From the NCBI RefSeq assembly GCF_963664415.1, contig NZ_OY761445.1, positions 1,576,501-1,640,500 of the forward strand: a DNA stretch of 64,000 nucleotides. Reading direction: 5' to 3'. Position 1 is the first letter of the stretch, and the number at the start of each line of letters is the position of its first letter. The notes beneath the pieces were generated by a model. That model did no database searches. It worked only from the letters and a program-made list of their open reading frames with translations, and was not told the origin of the DNA. The DNA comes from an uncultured Desulfobacter sp. Lineage in GTDB: Bacteria > Desulfobacterota > Desulfobacteria > Desulfobacterales > Desulfobacteraceae. The translations under genes were made by a program, and so were the position numbers. Of the stretch, positions 1 to 9,928 are shown in pieces.

Positions 1-719
1 TTTTTTCTTTAACAAGGGCTTTTGCGAAAAATTGGATTTTTCAACTGGATTCATAGATCCTTCATATTTCAGGATTTTAAGCCTCAAGGCATTGCGAAAC
101 AGGCCGTTTCGATTGAGTGGGGTGGCATGCAAGGTTAAAAAATTTAAAATCCATCAAAACTCAACCTCAATCCAAAAATTTACCCTCAAAAACCTGTGGT
201 ATAATATCTTCATTCAAACGGAGCTTAATGAAATTGAATGAAGATCGAATCAATAAATGTTGATGAAGCAATCCAAACAACAAGGGGGGTTTTGTCCAAA
301 ACCGCTAAATTTCCGACGAGGCTACTCAAACCCTTGTCAGTTGTGGGTTTGAGAGGCAAAATCCATTTCAGAACTCAACAGTACTTCTTAGATAACCAAT
401 TGAATATTTACGGTATTTTGCTTTAGGAAAAACTCATATTTTGCATATGGGGTATCATGGTAGCTGTTCAAATGAATCATAAGCAATAACAAAAGAAGTA
501 AACGCCGACGTTGATAGGGGTCTCGGCGATAGCTAATAGACATATTGTGGGGTTCCTAATTTCTAAGATTAGGCCTATTTGATTAAGATATTCAATCTTA
601 TGATTTTATTTTCAAGCTTTTTCGCTAAAGAGACAAAAAACCAATTTTTCGAAAACCCTTGATTGAAGTAAAAAGTTTTTAATGTAGTGCTCCAAAAAAA
701 ATTTGCCGCCACGTTCAAT
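1..719. other. AT-rich region without a convincing gene; possible IS66 remnant
   Basis: No intact gene is supported here. Two short plus-strand frames (32-241 and 238-426) overlap by ATGA. The second begins MKIESINVDEAIQTT, which resembles the N-terminus of IS66-family transposases, but the resemblance ends after about 20 residues and the frame stops at 426. I read it as a possible degenerate IS66 start, with low confidence. The rest is AT-rich and shows no RNA gene or clear terminator. It lies downstream of the C-terminal piece of the disrupted PIN-like nuclease gene on the minus strand. Confidence 0.35.
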
Positions 720-854
720 TCAATCACAAAGAGGCGAGATAGCGACATTATATTTCTTAGCTAACATTTTTTTGACAGGAGCATTTTTGTTTCTTAGCAG
801 CTGAATTCTTGCTTCCCCATGTACCGTTCTTTTTTTTTTCGGATCGTAAAAATC
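720..854 (-). pseudogene. PIN-like nuclease, C-terminal piece (IS-disrupted)
   Basis: This is the 3' end of the minus-strand gene whose 5' part lies at 10579-10955. Joining the two halves across the IS1-like element and keeping one copy of the 8-bp duplication taaaaatc gives a continuous frame. The junction reads ...TEDIDFYDPKKKRTVHG and ends with ...NVAISPLCD and TGA at 720-722. The restored protein is 167 aa. The junction falls at the acidic DxDF motif near the C-terminus, typical of the last catalytic acid of PIN-like domains, so the insertion should abolish activity. The family call is inference from the motifs. Confidence 0.7.
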
Positions 855-935
855 GGCACTGGGCCTGAACCGTTGAACGCACTTTCCTTTTGAATGAGGA
901 TTGATATTATATGAATGATGTGATTAACAGCGGTT

Positions 936-1379
936 ATGAAAAAAACTACCCCACTCCAATGCCCATACTGCTGCTCATCTGACACATCGGTTTTTAAACA
1001 TTATCCGACCATACACAATGGAATCCGGAAACTGTATATCTGTAGGCGTTGTGAACGCTTATTTTCGGAAACCCACAATACAGCCATGAATAATATTAAA
1101 ACGCCAATCAGCAAGGTTGCATCTGCATTGAGACTTCGCGGTGAAGGCCTTGGGCTTCGAGCAACCGGCAGGGTATTGAGATCAAACAAAAGTACCATTG
1201 CACTATGGGAAAATAGATTTGCCGACCAGAAAGCCACATTGTTGCTATATGGTTTTTGTCATGAATTTATATCCCTGACATTTGAAGGAGATGAGCTCTA
1301 CACCATTGTCGGTAAACGAACAATGCCATCGGAATCCGAAGGCTGGACAGCGGTCATTATGGAAAGAGCCAGTCGATTT
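936..1379 (+). pseudogene. IS1-like transposase, N-terminal part (split by IS21)
   Basis: The N-terminal half has a CPYC...CRRC zinc-finger and a helix-turn-helix region (LGLRATGRVLRSNKSTIALW), as in InsA-type DNA-binding domains. The catalytic half starts with FEGDELYTIVG and continues to MERASRF, where the IS21 element enters after the cgattt at 1374-1379. The C-terminal part is at 9942-10511. Joined, they give about 337 aa in one frame, ...RASRFIVDQRCGKKD.... The inserted element adds a few residues (WFC) and a stop to this piece. Confidence 0.85.
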
Positions 1380-1386
1380 TGGTTTT

Positions 1387-1446
1387 GCTAACCTAAAATT
1401 GACCCCTTTGAGGGCCAAATGACAACCTAAAATTGACCCCCCACTT
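1387..1446 (+). repeat. IS21 left-end subterminal repeats
   Basis: Two direct copies of AACCTAAAATTGACCCC lie at 1390-1406 and 1430-1446. Inverted related copies are at the other end (9885-9928). IS21-family elements are known to carry such multiple terminal repeats, which bind the transposase. Confidence 0.8.
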
Positions 1447-1507
1447 TGCATCAGTACTCTGGTATTGAATGGAGATTTTTAACCCATTACCGGAGACGAA
1501 AAGGAGA

Positions 1508-3010
1508 ATGCTTAAAGTGGATCAGTATGATTACATCCGAACAGCTCACCGTGTTTATGGAAAGGCCATTAAAGAGCTTGCCAGAGAAACCGGCCATTCA
1601 AAAAACACCATAAAAAAAATTTTAAAGCAGGAATACATTGGCTACAAGCAACGATCTAAACAGCCATATCCCGTTCTTGGTCCTTATATCCAGGAGATAG
1701 ACCGCTGGCTTGGCGATGACAAGGACAAGCCATACAAACAGCGACATACAGCAACCCGGATATACCATCGTCTGAAATCGGAACTCGAGTATTCCGGTGG
1801 AGAGACGACGGTTCGCCGTTATGTGCGTGAGGCAAAGCTGAGGCTGGGTTTAACGAATCAGCAGGCATTTATCCCATCAGATCCGACGACTGCCCAGGAA
1901 GCCGAGGTAGACTGGGGAAACTGTCAGGCAGTTATTGCCGGCGAACCCGTGAAGCTGAAATTATTTTGCATACGTTCAAAATGTTCGGGCAAACACTTTG
2001 TTCGCTGTTATCCCTGTGAAAGGCAGCAAGCTTTATTTGACGCTCATATCCAGGCCTTTTCATTTTTTGGAGGCGTGTTCCCAGTTCTTATCTATGACAA
2101 TCTGACAACAGTCGTACAAAAGGTATTTAAAGGAAAAAAACGTCATCTTCAGGAATCTTATAATCGGTTCAAGGCCTATTACAACTTCGATCCAAGGTTT
2201 TGCAATCCCGGCCAGGGCCATGAAAAAGGTGGGATTGAAGGCCTGGTCGGCTACGCTCGAAGAAATTATATGGTTCCTATCCCACATGCTGACAGCCTGG
2301 ACGAATTGAACACGCGCCTCCTCGATGATTGCATGGCCTATGGAGAGCATCGCATCGCCGGTCAAACACAAAGCGTCAATGAATTGTTTGAATCAGAAAA
2401 GCAGGTATTGCTGCCATTGCCGACAACATCGTTCAGTAACGTTGAGACGTTCATGGTCAGGGTAAACAAATATGCCACCGTTATTATTGACAAGAACCGG
2501 TATTCTGTCCCGACGCGCTATGCTTACATGAGAGTGCAGGCGATAGTAGAGATAGACCAGGTGATCATTTATTGGAGCGGCAGAAAAATAAGCACCCATC
2601 ATCGGTTATATGGAAATAATAAGTGGAGTTTAAAACCGGAACATTATCTGGAGTTGATTCGTCAGCGTCCACAATCATTTGATACCGCCCGGCCAATTTT
2701 ACAATGGCGTGATCAATGGCCGGATTGCCTGGAAAAGTTATTAGAACATTTTCGCCGGAAAAACGGTGTAACCAAAGGTACCCGGGAATTTGTCACCGTG
2801 CTGATGCTGTACGAAAAATATGCTGTCGACAAGATCGAAGCAGCCGTAAAGGAAGCACTGAAAAGCAATGTCGGCTGCAGCAATGCTCTCAAGCAGATTT
2901 TACACAGTCAAAACATCTCTATGGAGTCCCAATTTGATCCTTTGTCGAACTGGGAGACACTGCCCCCTGCTGACATCTCGGCATACGAACAGCTTGGAGG
3001 TATCTTATGA
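1508..3010 (+). CDS. istA: IS21 family transposase IstA
   Basis: IstA cuts and joins the element's ends. The protein is 500 aa. I chose the ATG at 1508 because AAGGAGA lies directly upstream; an in-frame ATG at 1469 has no such site. An N-terminal helix-turn-helix (KELARETGHSKNTIKKIL) precedes the rve-type catalytic core, whose acidic residues sit in EVDWG, IYDNL and HEKGGIE. The C-terminus is the usual IstA extension. Its stop overlaps the istB start by 4 bp (ATGA), indicating translational coupling. The gene appears intact. Confidence 0.95.
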   Translation: MLKVDQYDYIRTAHRVYGKAIKELARETGHSKNTIKKILKQEYIGYKQRSKQPYPVLGPYIQEIDRWLGDDKDKPYKQRHTATRIYHRLKSELEYSGGETTVRRYVREAKLRLGLTNQQAFIPSDPTTAQEAEVDWGNCQAVIAGEPVKLKLFCIRSKCSGKHFVRCYPCERQQALFDAHIQAFSFFGGVFPVLIYDNLTTVVQKVFKGKKRHLQESYNRFKAYYNFDPRFCNPGQGHEKGGIEGLVGYARRNYMVPIPHADSLDELNTRLLDDCMAYGEHRIAGQTQSVNELFESEKQVLLPLPTTSFSNVETFMVRVNKYATVIIDKNRYSVPTRYAYMRVQAIVEIDQVIIYWSGRKISTHHRLYGNNKWSLKPEHYLELIRQRPQSFDTARPILQWRDQWPDCLEKLLEHFRRKNGVTKGTREFVTVLMLYEKYAVDKIEAAVKEALKSNVGCSNALKQILHSQNISMESQFDPLSNWETLPPADISAYEQLGGIL

Positions 3011-3476
3011 ACCCAGCAGTCCAGGCAGTCCTCACACAGCACTTAAAAACGCTGAAGCTCTCGACGATGGAAAAAGAGTTGGAAGGTCAGATCCGGCAGG
3101 CGCATGAGGCGGCCTGCGGCTACGATGAGTTTTTATTGAATCTTGTTGAAGCGGAAGTTCAAATACGGCAGGAAAACGGTCGCAAGCGACGTCTCAAGGA
3201 AGCCAGGTTCCCGATGCAGAAACCGCTTGAAACATTTGATTTTGAGGCTGCCCCTGATTTGGACGCCCGGTTGATCAAAGAACTTTCAACAGGGACATTC
3301 ATTAAAGAAGCCCGGAATATAATTTTGATAGGTAAAAGCGGAGCCGGTAAAACCCATCTGGCAACCAGCATCGGGATGGAAGCCTGCCGGTATGGACATC
3401 GAGTTCGTTTTATTACTGGTTGTGGGCTTGCAAACGAACTGACGGAGGCCAGGGAACAACAGGCTCTGGGTAGAAT
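3007..3476 (+). pseudogene. istB: IstB ATPase, N-terminal part (split by IS-A)
   Basis: IstB is the AAA+ helper ATPase of IS21 transposition. This piece holds the N-terminal domain and the Walker A motif (GKSGAGKTHLA), and ends in EQQALGR at the insertion point. The 3' part is at 9223-9505. Joined across the 7-bp duplication gtagaat, the two pieces restore ALGRMIKRYAGYGLL and a protein of about 250 aa, normal for IstB. As it stands the gene is interrupted, so this copy cannot supply a full IstB. Confidence 0.9.
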
Positions 3477-3500
3477 CCTGAAAGTCGTATAAAGCGTACA

Positions 3501-3760
3501 CTATTCGGGGCGTACCCCCAGATACTTCAAAAACAGCCTATCTCTGGCGACTGATTCGGTGGACCATCGATAATTTCCCATGGCAGTCTGTACCTTTGTG
3601 GTTTCGATACAGTCAAACCAATCCAAAATCTGAGAAAGCGAACGTTGTGCAATCCAGTTTTCCAGCTTTTTTTCGAGCTTGATAAGTGATTGGGTTTTCC
3701 CGGATTCTTTTTCCCTCAGCCTGGATTGTATTTCCTTTATTTTTTTTGTCAAAAAACAAT
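3501..3760 (-). pseudogene. IS-A transposase, C-terminal part
   Basis: This is the last part of the transposase whose first part is at 7619-9074. Removing IS-B restores SLGYHCFLTKKIKEIQSRL, and the sequence ends ...RDRLFLKYLGVRPE with TAG at 3501-3503. The tail (ILDWFDCIETTKVQT) is the usual C-terminus of this DDE subgroup. The restored protein is about 571 aa. Confidence 0.88.
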
Positions 3761-3908
3761 GATAACTTACATTTCGCATGGGTAAAAATAATTATCAATA
3801 TTTTAAGAACGACCAATAATGCATTGTAATATCAATAAGATATAAAAAATCTAGACTTTCACTCTAAATTGTTTTATAACTCCCTTAAACTCAACAAGAG
3901 GGGGTGTT

Positions 3909-5305
3909 ATGGAACAATTTGAAGCACAGTTCAACCAGGTTGATGTTCTGCCAATGGTCAAGCATTATATGGATGAACTTCATCTGTTCAATCTTTTTAC
4001 CAAGTATGTCCCCGGGGCACCTAACAGCCTGGCTGAACATGCAGAAAGCCTATGTGTCCTTACGGCAAATATCATTTGTGAAAATAAGCCATTATATAAA
4101 ATTCAGGATTGGTTGGCCAAGTACTCCGACGATCTTGCTGCAGAACCGGTTGAAGCAAAGCTGTTCAATGATGACCGGTTAGCCAGATCCCTTTCTGCCC
4201 TTTTCGAGGCAGACCGCCATTCGCTTATGACAGAGGCCTCGGCTAACGCAATTGCGACCCATGATCTGCTGACCGATGAAGTCCACAATGACAGCACCAC
4301 AGTGACCTTCATCGGTAAATATGACAACCCCGATCCTCAGGCCGTCAAACTCAAACACGGCCACAACAAAGATTTCAGACCTGATTGCAAACAGGTCGTA
4401 TTTGGCCTGAATATCACTTCCGACGGCCATGTGCCGTTAAGTTATGAACTTTTTGATGGCAACACTTGCGACGATGTCACCCATATTCCAAACTGGAATG
4501 GCCTACGCGCACTATTGGGTAAGGAACAGTTTATTTACGTAGCCGACTGTAAGCTTTGCGGCCAGGACAACTTGGATCACATCGACAAAAACGGCGGGTT
4601 ATTCATCACTATTGTCCCAAAGGGCCGTAAAGAGGTGAAACTATTTTACCAGTATTTGAAAAAAAATGATGCTGAATGGAAACATGTTTTTGTTACCGAA
4701 AGTTCACGCAAAAAAAATAAGCTCAACACCTACAAAACCTATGAGGCAGAACCAACGCAAAAAGGTTACCGCATTATTTTTGTACATAGCAGCGCAAAAC
4801 AAGACGATGACAAAGGTCGCCGGCAAAAGAAGATAGATAAAGCTGTTTCACAATTGGAGGAGTTAGTACCCAAGCTAAACGCGTATCATCTAAAAACCAA
4901 GAAGGAAATTAAAACAGCAGTTGATAGCATTTGCAAAAGTGTCCAAGACTTTATTGATGTAAAAATTATCACCGAACGTAAACAAGTCAGAGTGAAATTG
5001 TCACCTGGCCGTCCTTCTCGAAGGAAAAGCGAATACAAAAATAAATGGGCATATTCTCATAGTATTGAATGGAAGCTTAATGAAAAAGCCCTTTTAGAAG
5101 CGTCGAGGACTGATGGAATTTTCCCCCTGATTACCAACACTTCCTTAGAGGCTGGCGATGTTTTGAAAAGATACAAAAACCAACCCTTTCTTGAAAAACG
5201 CATGTATACCAAAAAGACGGTTTTGGAAGTAGCCCCGGTTTTTCTTAAGAAAGAAAAACGGATCGAGGCCATGCTTTTTTTGTATTTTATAGCCTTGATG
5301 ATTGT
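3909..5305 (+). pseudogene. IS-B transposase (DUF4277 / DDE), N-terminal part
   Basis: The start of this piece (MEQFEAQFNQVDVLPMVKHY) is the DUF4277-like N-terminal domain seen in a subgroup of IS1634-like transposases. A DDE domain follows, with acidic residues in HNDSTTVTF and YVADCKLCG. The original frame breaks at 5305, after FIALMIV, where IS-C is inserted; the apparent continuation to 5372 is IS-C sequence. With the 3' piece (7272-7554) the protein is about 559 aa. RBS-like GAGGGGG precedes the ATG. Confidence 0.88.
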
Positions 5306-7266
5306 CAGGAGTTTCGTGGTTAGACCTGCATGGCCCGGTGAAAGCCTTGCCTGGCGGGCGCAATTCAGGTAACAGGTTGTAAGACCCCACCTTCATTAAT
5401 ATGATGGCCAAAGGCCGATAGGACTTCGGCCTGGGTCTTACTCGGCGTCTCAAGGCGCCTGGTCGGTTTTCTTGCCCCTTTCGGCAAAGTCAGAATAGAA
5501 TGTAGATGCTTCATATCATCCATGACGTTCTCTGCTGTCCGTTCAATTCCGGCGCTCTTTAGTTTTAATTCAATTCGACGCAGGTAAGCCATGGCGGCCA
5601 CACATGTAAATAAATGACATTTAATTTTGCTGTCAGTCCAGTGCCGGATCGGCTGCACACCTACTAAGTCTTCATTCTTACTGAGACGGAAGCGGTCTTC
5701 AACTTGCCATCGATCTAAACTCGCTTCAATAATATCTTTTGTCGCCCAGTCCGTATTATCTGTGATGATAATATTTTTACCGAACATCAGCTTTTTTTGT
5801 TTCACTATATATGGATCTTTTCGGAAGCTCATATTCAAGCCGTTTGCTGATGTTTCAAAATTCAGAGTAAATAAATCGGGGGCCATGTGAAGCCTTTGAC
5901 ACAATCGGATATATCTGGCTTGTACGTCCTCAGCTTTCTTCCAGTGAGCTGCTCCTTCTTTAACCTTCGTTCTCATTGCAAGCAATTCCTGTCGGATCGT
6001 ATCAAGCTTGCTCTCAAAGGTGTATGATTTCTTTCGGGCTGTCCTGGGATTATAAGTTATGATAACGCTCCGCTCCTTGCCCCAGTATTCTTTTTTAGTT
6101 CGATATGCCAATTGACACTCTTCCCGGCGCTCTTCATCAATCAGTCTTCTGTTGCGGGCCGTATCTGCAATTTCAAACCGGTCGAGTGGGGTAGCCGCAA
6201 GCTCCTGGGCAAAATAAGTGGAATATGTCGTAATAAAATGGACTCTGGAATGCTCGTCAATCCAGGTGTAATTCCCTTCAGAATTCATTCCTTTGTCAAT
6301 AACGATTGTAAGTCGCTCTTTGGTATTGTTCAGGTCGCATGCCACCCTAAACATTTCTTCCATGATTGATTCAAAGTGCTTGCTATCATGAATATTGCCT
6401 GGGTAAATCGAATAAAATAAAGGGAGTCTGGTGTCTCGTGCAACCAAAAGGCCGAGGCCGATCTGTCTGAGATGATGCCTGCCTTCCTTGTTTTTACCTC
6501 TGCACGCAATTTTCGACAAAGTTTGGCTTCCCATGAAGGTATAATAATTAGTGGTATCAAATAACAGACAATCAGACGAAGGCTTTTCGACCTGCCATAA
6601 TCGTCTGAAGAACTTCGATATGATCGTGTTTAAGGTTTTTTCATCAACTCGGTCCCACTTGTCCCAGTATCGTTTGCATGAGAGTTCGTTTAGATCGACA
6701 GGGCGTATATGCTGGATCGCGGTTCTCTTATACCAATCCGATAATTTGTTTTTACTGACGGTCTCAATCATGCGATTCCAGACACAATAAAGGAAATATT
6801 CCCCTATTGAAGGTCCTTTTTCCCGATCGGCCGGTGGAATAATCTCATCAATCATAGAGCAAAGATCAAAGTCTTTATCTGCTTGCTGGGCCAACCACAG
6901 TGCACCGAATTCTTCAGCCTTTAAAGTGGTTATTTCCTGAGACTGGCCTTTTACAAGACTGGCTACCCGATCCGGTGAACCAATATAGGTTTGAGAAATA
7001 ACCTTGGGCTTACCGTTTACCCGGGCGATCTCCCTGACATACAGGTAGGGTCTTCCTTTTTTCTTCTTGATATGGAAATGTGCCATGATTCATAATATTT
7101 AGTAGGGTCTTACATGTCAAGAAAAAAACAATAGAAAGACTGATTTGATAGGGTTTTGAGCATAGAAAGGTTGTGTGACTTGAGGGGTACTACAAGAGAC
7201 AGGGTCGAAAACGCTTGTCAATAAAGGGATTCGACGATTCCGAACGGTTTATCTCCGAAACTCCTG
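5306..7266 (-). mobile_element. IS-C: complete IS1634-type element, innermost layer
   Basis: The 11-bp inverted repeats are CAGGAGTTTCG at 5306-5316 and CGAAACTCCTG at 7256-7266. The 5-bp duplication attgt is at 5301-5305 and 7267-7271. Length is 1961 bp with one intact transposase gene on the minus strand. It is the only uninterrupted IS in the nest and so the most recent insertion there. Confidence 0.93.
5365..7086 (-). CDS. IS1634-type transposase (intact)
   Basis: The protein is 573 aa. The N-terminus MAHFHIKKKKGRPYLYVREI is characteristic of IS1634-type transposases. DDE-type acidic residues lie in LLFDTTNYYTF, TIVIDKGMNSEGN and RWQVEDRFRLSK. No frameshift or stop was seen. It lies within inverted repeats and a 5-bp duplication. 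It should be active in principle, and nothing else in the element looks like a gene. Confidence 0.93.
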   Translation of the reverse strand: MAHFHIKKKKGRPYLYVREIARVNGKPKVISQTYIGSPDRVASLVKGQSQEITTLKAEEFGALWLAQQADKDFDLCSMIDEIIPPADREKGPSIGEYFLYCVWNRMIETVSKNKLSDWYKRTAIQHIRPVDLNELSCKRYWDKWDRVDEKTLNTIISKFFRRLWQVEKPSSDCLLFDTTNYYTFMGSQTLSKIACRGKNKEGRHHLRQIGLGLLVARDTRLPLFYSIYPGNIHDSKHFESIMEEMFRVACDLNNTKERLTIVIDKGMNSEGNYTWIDEHSRVHFITTYSTYFAQELAATPLDRFEIADTARNRRLIDEERREECQLAYRTKKEYWGKERSVIITYNPRTARKKSYTFESKLDTIRQELLAMRTKVKEGAAHWKKAEDVQARYIRLCQRLHMAPDLFTLNFETSANGLNMSFRKDPYIVKQKKLMFGKNIIITDNTDWATKDIIEASLDRWQVEDRFRLSKNEDLVGVQPIRHWTDSKIKCHLFTCVAAMAYLRRIELKLKSAGIERTAENVMDDMKHLHSILTLPKGARKPTRRLETPSKTQAEVLSAFGHHINEGGVLQPVT

Positions 7267-7271
7267 ATTGT

Positions 7272-7554
7272 GTCTCTTATCGAACGTAAAATCCGCATGA
7301 ACATGGCCAAAGAGGAGATAGAACAGCTTCCAATTTTACCTCAGAAAATGAATACAAAAAAGCCGACCTGGAGCAACATCCGTTACTACTTTCGAAATAT
7401 CCATTACTCAAAAATAAACAAAAACGGAATTTGCATTCAATCAGCGGTAAAAGGTCTCAACTCTCTGCATGAGCAGGTTTGTTCACTTTTAGAAATTCCC
7501 AGTGAGGTGTACAATACCCTCCATGGCCGCTGGTGGCAGTTCCGGGCTACTTGA
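7272..7554 (+). pseudogene. IS-B transposase, C-terminal part
   Basis: This piece continues IS-B's transposase from 5305. The restored junction reads ALMIVSLIERKIRMNMAKEE, matching the usual C-terminal SLIER.. segment of this family. It ends ...LHGRWWQFRAT with a stop at 7552-7554. On its own it could begin at the GTG at 7270, but it is a fragment of a broken gene. Confidence 0.88.
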
Positions 7555-7618
7555 CTGTTTTAACAATGCATTTTGAGGATAATGCAAAAATTATTTTTTA
7601 TCCATGCGAAATGTAAGT

Positions 7619-9074
7619 GATAACCCAGAGAGACAAATTGTGTAAATTGTCTCCCACGCAAATTGTCAGGATACCATGTGCGCGGCCGAGCGCCGTCGAG
7701 TCTCCCCTTTTGCACGGCAAAAAGTTCTTCAATTTTTTCACGCAGCCGGTAGTTTTCAAGCGCTGTAAATGTGTCCATAGCCTGATTGCTGACAAGGGCG
7801 AAATAGCCAAAGTATTTTTTTGCTTCGGCAATGGCCTCATCGTTGAACCCAACCTTCAACTGTCCCCCACGCCCCTTTCTGGAGCTTGTCAGGTACTTGT
7901 CTATTTTTCTTTGCGCTGATTCCGTAAATTCTGTTGTGTTCTCTTCCACCAGCATCTTTAGGTCAAGCAAATCCTTGCGAAAGGCGAGTTCTTTCTTGGC
8001 TTCATTGTCGGGGGAATAATAAATGTGGACATACAGGCGGCGCGAGAATGTCTCTTTTTCACCGGCAGCTGTGCCGTTGCGTGACCGCTGGCGAACTTTA
8101 CTGAACTGGTGTGTTAAGCACGAAGTTGCGCCACAAATTGACGGATCAAACGGGCAGGTGCTGGACATACTCGCTATACTTGGGCGAAGTGCATCAACTG
8201 TCTCACGGATCCAGGTAATGTTGGGGTCAACCAGGGTCAAAAATTTCACATTGCGCAAGGAAAATTCCATCATGTTTTTCTGGCTATAGTAGCCGTTATC
8301 AGTAACAACCAGAGGTTTTTCAAGATGGAGGCATTTAAGCTGTGTCAGAGTGTTTTCAATAGAGATAACATCCGGAACATTGCCTGGTTGTTTGGAGAAG
8401 GCTATTGGTTCGCCAGACTTCACGGAATATAGGGTTAAAAGCTTGATCGTGTTGAGTCCGTCTTGAGCTTTGTTGAACCCTTGTCTTGCCTCCGACTGAT
8501 TTTCAGAATAGGTCGAGATTGTGGTCGAATCAAACGCTACCACAGGAGATTTCCCCAGGTGTTCAGCTCGAGCTGAAAAATAGCGTTGAACGCCTTCTTC
8601 ATTTCGTCCAACATTTTTAAACAGATTGCCATACACGTCTTCCGTGATTCCTTCATGATATGGAAGTGGGTGCATCACTTGCCAACTTTCAAGGCGTGGC
8701 AGCGTATTACCGCCGGATCCGATCCAGTAACGTGCGATAGACAATATTTTTGCGGCATCGCCCTCACTGAATGAAGCATATACATCATCATCAATACCAG
8801 ACGCCTTTCCAACCCATTCTAAGATGTCCGTGAGTCCGGTATGCTGCCGTGTTGCACCGGGAATGCTTCCTTCTCCTTTGCGTTTTTTCGGACGAGTCGG
8901 CACAATTTTTTGGGTTCCCGACTTGATTTTGCCTTTAAGTTTTTGACTGACCGTATATGTCTTCCTGGTCTTTTCGTTGTAGGCCGTTATCCGTTCATAG
9001 ACGTAAATGTCACCATTCGGACGCTTTTCACGCCGCTCTCCAACGTGATTTTTCCCTGTTATTGGTTTAGACAT
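7619..9074 (-). pseudogene. IS-A transposase, N-terminal part
   Basis: It starts at MSKPITGKNHVGE (ATG at 9072-9074); an upstream in-frame extension to 9143 lacks family resemblance. DDE acidic residues are visible in VVAFDSTTIS, LVVTDNGYYS and YRLREKIEELF. The reading frame is cut by IS-B after FVSLGY. Sequence that runs on to 7560 belongs to IS-B. The remaining residues are at 3501-3760. Confidence 0.88.
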
Positions 9075-9222
9075 GGATAAATTCCCTTTTAAAGTGTATG
9101 TATAGTATAATACGTGCATTATAAAAAGGCAAGAAAAAAGCACGGTTTTTCAATTAAATCCGTGCTTATCGATCGGTTTTAGGGTTTAAAGTGTACGCTT
9201 TATACGATTTTCAGGGTAGAAT

Positions 9223-9505
9223 GATAAAACGATATGCCGGTTATGGGCTGTTGATTCTTGATGAATTGGGGTACGTCCCGTTCAGTAAAATCGGCGCTGA
9301 ATTATTGTTCCAAGTCCTTACCGAGCGCCATGAAAGACGTTCGATCATCATCACTACCAATCTTGGTTTTGGTGATTGGACGCAGGTGTTTGGCGATGCA
9401 AATCTTACCGCTGCTCTGCTGGATCGTGTCACTCACCGGGCTCACATTATTCAATGTAACTGGGACAGTTATCGACTTAAACAGACTTTAAAATCGAGAG
9501 GATAA
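9223..9505 (+). pseudogene. istB: IstB ATPase, C-terminal part
   Basis: The 3' piece of istB carries Walker B (LLILDELGYVPFSK), sensor-1 (SIIITTNLGF) and the C-terminal AAA+ region ending TLKSRG. An apparent start at 9191 lies inside the IS-A inverted repeat and is not real. The gene is followed by a small passenger gene. Confidence 0.9.
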
Positions 9506-9508
9506 AGA

Positions 9509-9769
9509 ATGAAAGAACTGGATGTATATAATCCCCTGAAAGGTCGAAATGAAACGATAAGGATCGAGATCTCCGAAGACTGTACGACCTATTTTGAAGA
9601 GGCGGAGAAGAATGATGATATCCTGAGCATTACAGACACAGATGCCGGTTTGTTAATACAAGAGTGTGGGTGCACAAAACCGATTCTCATAGCTGTAGAA
9701 TCACGGGAATCAATTAATTACAGCCAAAAAGGAGCGTTGAAGGCAATAGCCGACTACTGCGTTGGGTAG
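9509..9769 (+). CDS. Small passenger protein of the IS21 element, unknown function
   Basis: This is an 86-aa acidic protein starting MKELDVYNPLKGRNETIRIE, with a GAGAGGATAA ribosome-binding region that overlaps the istB end. It starts 3 bp after the istB stop, so it probably shared the istAB transcript. It has four cysteines, two in ECGC, and no membrane segment. I do not recognise a family. IS21 elements usually carry only istA and istB, so a third gene is unusual. Since istB is interrupted by 5.7 kb, its expression now is uncertain. Confidence 0.6.
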   Translation: MKELDVYNPLKGRNETIRIEISEDCTTYFEEAEKNDDILSITDTDAGLLIQECGCTKPILIAVESRESINYSQKGALKAIADYCVG

Positions 9770-9775
9770 CCCGTC

Positions 9776-9829
9776 CGGCCAGGGCCAGGGGATCGGCCCG
9801 GCGCCGGGCCGATCCCCTGGCCCTGGCCG
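9776..9829. terminator. Perfect 54-bp GC-rich palindrome at the IS21 3' end
   Basis: The two 27-base arms are exact reverse complements with no spacer; the centre is CCCGGCGCCGGG and the outer arm is CGGCCAGGGCCAGGGGATCG. It begins 6 bp after the passenger gene stop and lies before the right-end repeats. As RNA it would form a very stable hairpin, but no T-run follows, so intrinsic termination is only one possibility. Its GC content contrasts strongly with the surrounding AT-rich sequence. Confidence 0.75.
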
Positions 9830-9884
9830 TTACCCAAACCGGAACTATATAAAAAGCGATAAGAGAATGATTTTAACAACAGGG

Positions 9885-9928
9885 GGGGTCAAAATTGGGT
9901 TGTCGAGAGGGGTCAATTTTGTGTTGCA
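9885..9928 (-). repeat. IS21 right-end subterminal repeats
   Basis: Two related copies, GGGGTCAAAATTGGGTTG and GGGGTCAATTTTGTGTTG, lie in tandem and are inverted relative to the copies at 1387-1446. Confidence 0.78.

Larger units (their letters stand above)
3765..7618 (+). mobile_element. IS-B: DUF4277-type IS1634-like element (net about 1.9 kb), fourth layer
   Basis: The ends match over ACTTACATTTCGCATGGRTA at 3765 on and, reverse complemented, back from 7618. A short duplication, gata (or tgata, depending on how the terminal base is assigned), is at 3761-3764 and 7619-7622. The transposase is on the plus strand and is split by IS-C. Net length is 1888 bp. It sits in the IS-A transposase gene, close to its 3' end. 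Confidence 0.88.
3477..9215 (-). mobile_element. IS-A: DDE transposon of the IS4/IS1634 type (net about 1.9 kb), third layer
   Basis: The inverted repeats are 26 bp: CCTGAAAGTCGTATAAAGCG and on at 3477-3502, matched at 9190-9215 with one mismatch. The 7-bp duplication gtagaat is at 3470-3476 and 9216-9222. The single transposase gene is on the minus strand and is split by IS-B at 3765-7618. Net length without the insert and its duplication is 1881 bp. It sits inside istB. Confidence 0.9.

Noticed and set aside
7270..7554. Independent small gene next to IS-C
   Set aside because: It is the in-frame C-terminal end of the IS-B transposase, shown by the attgt duplication.
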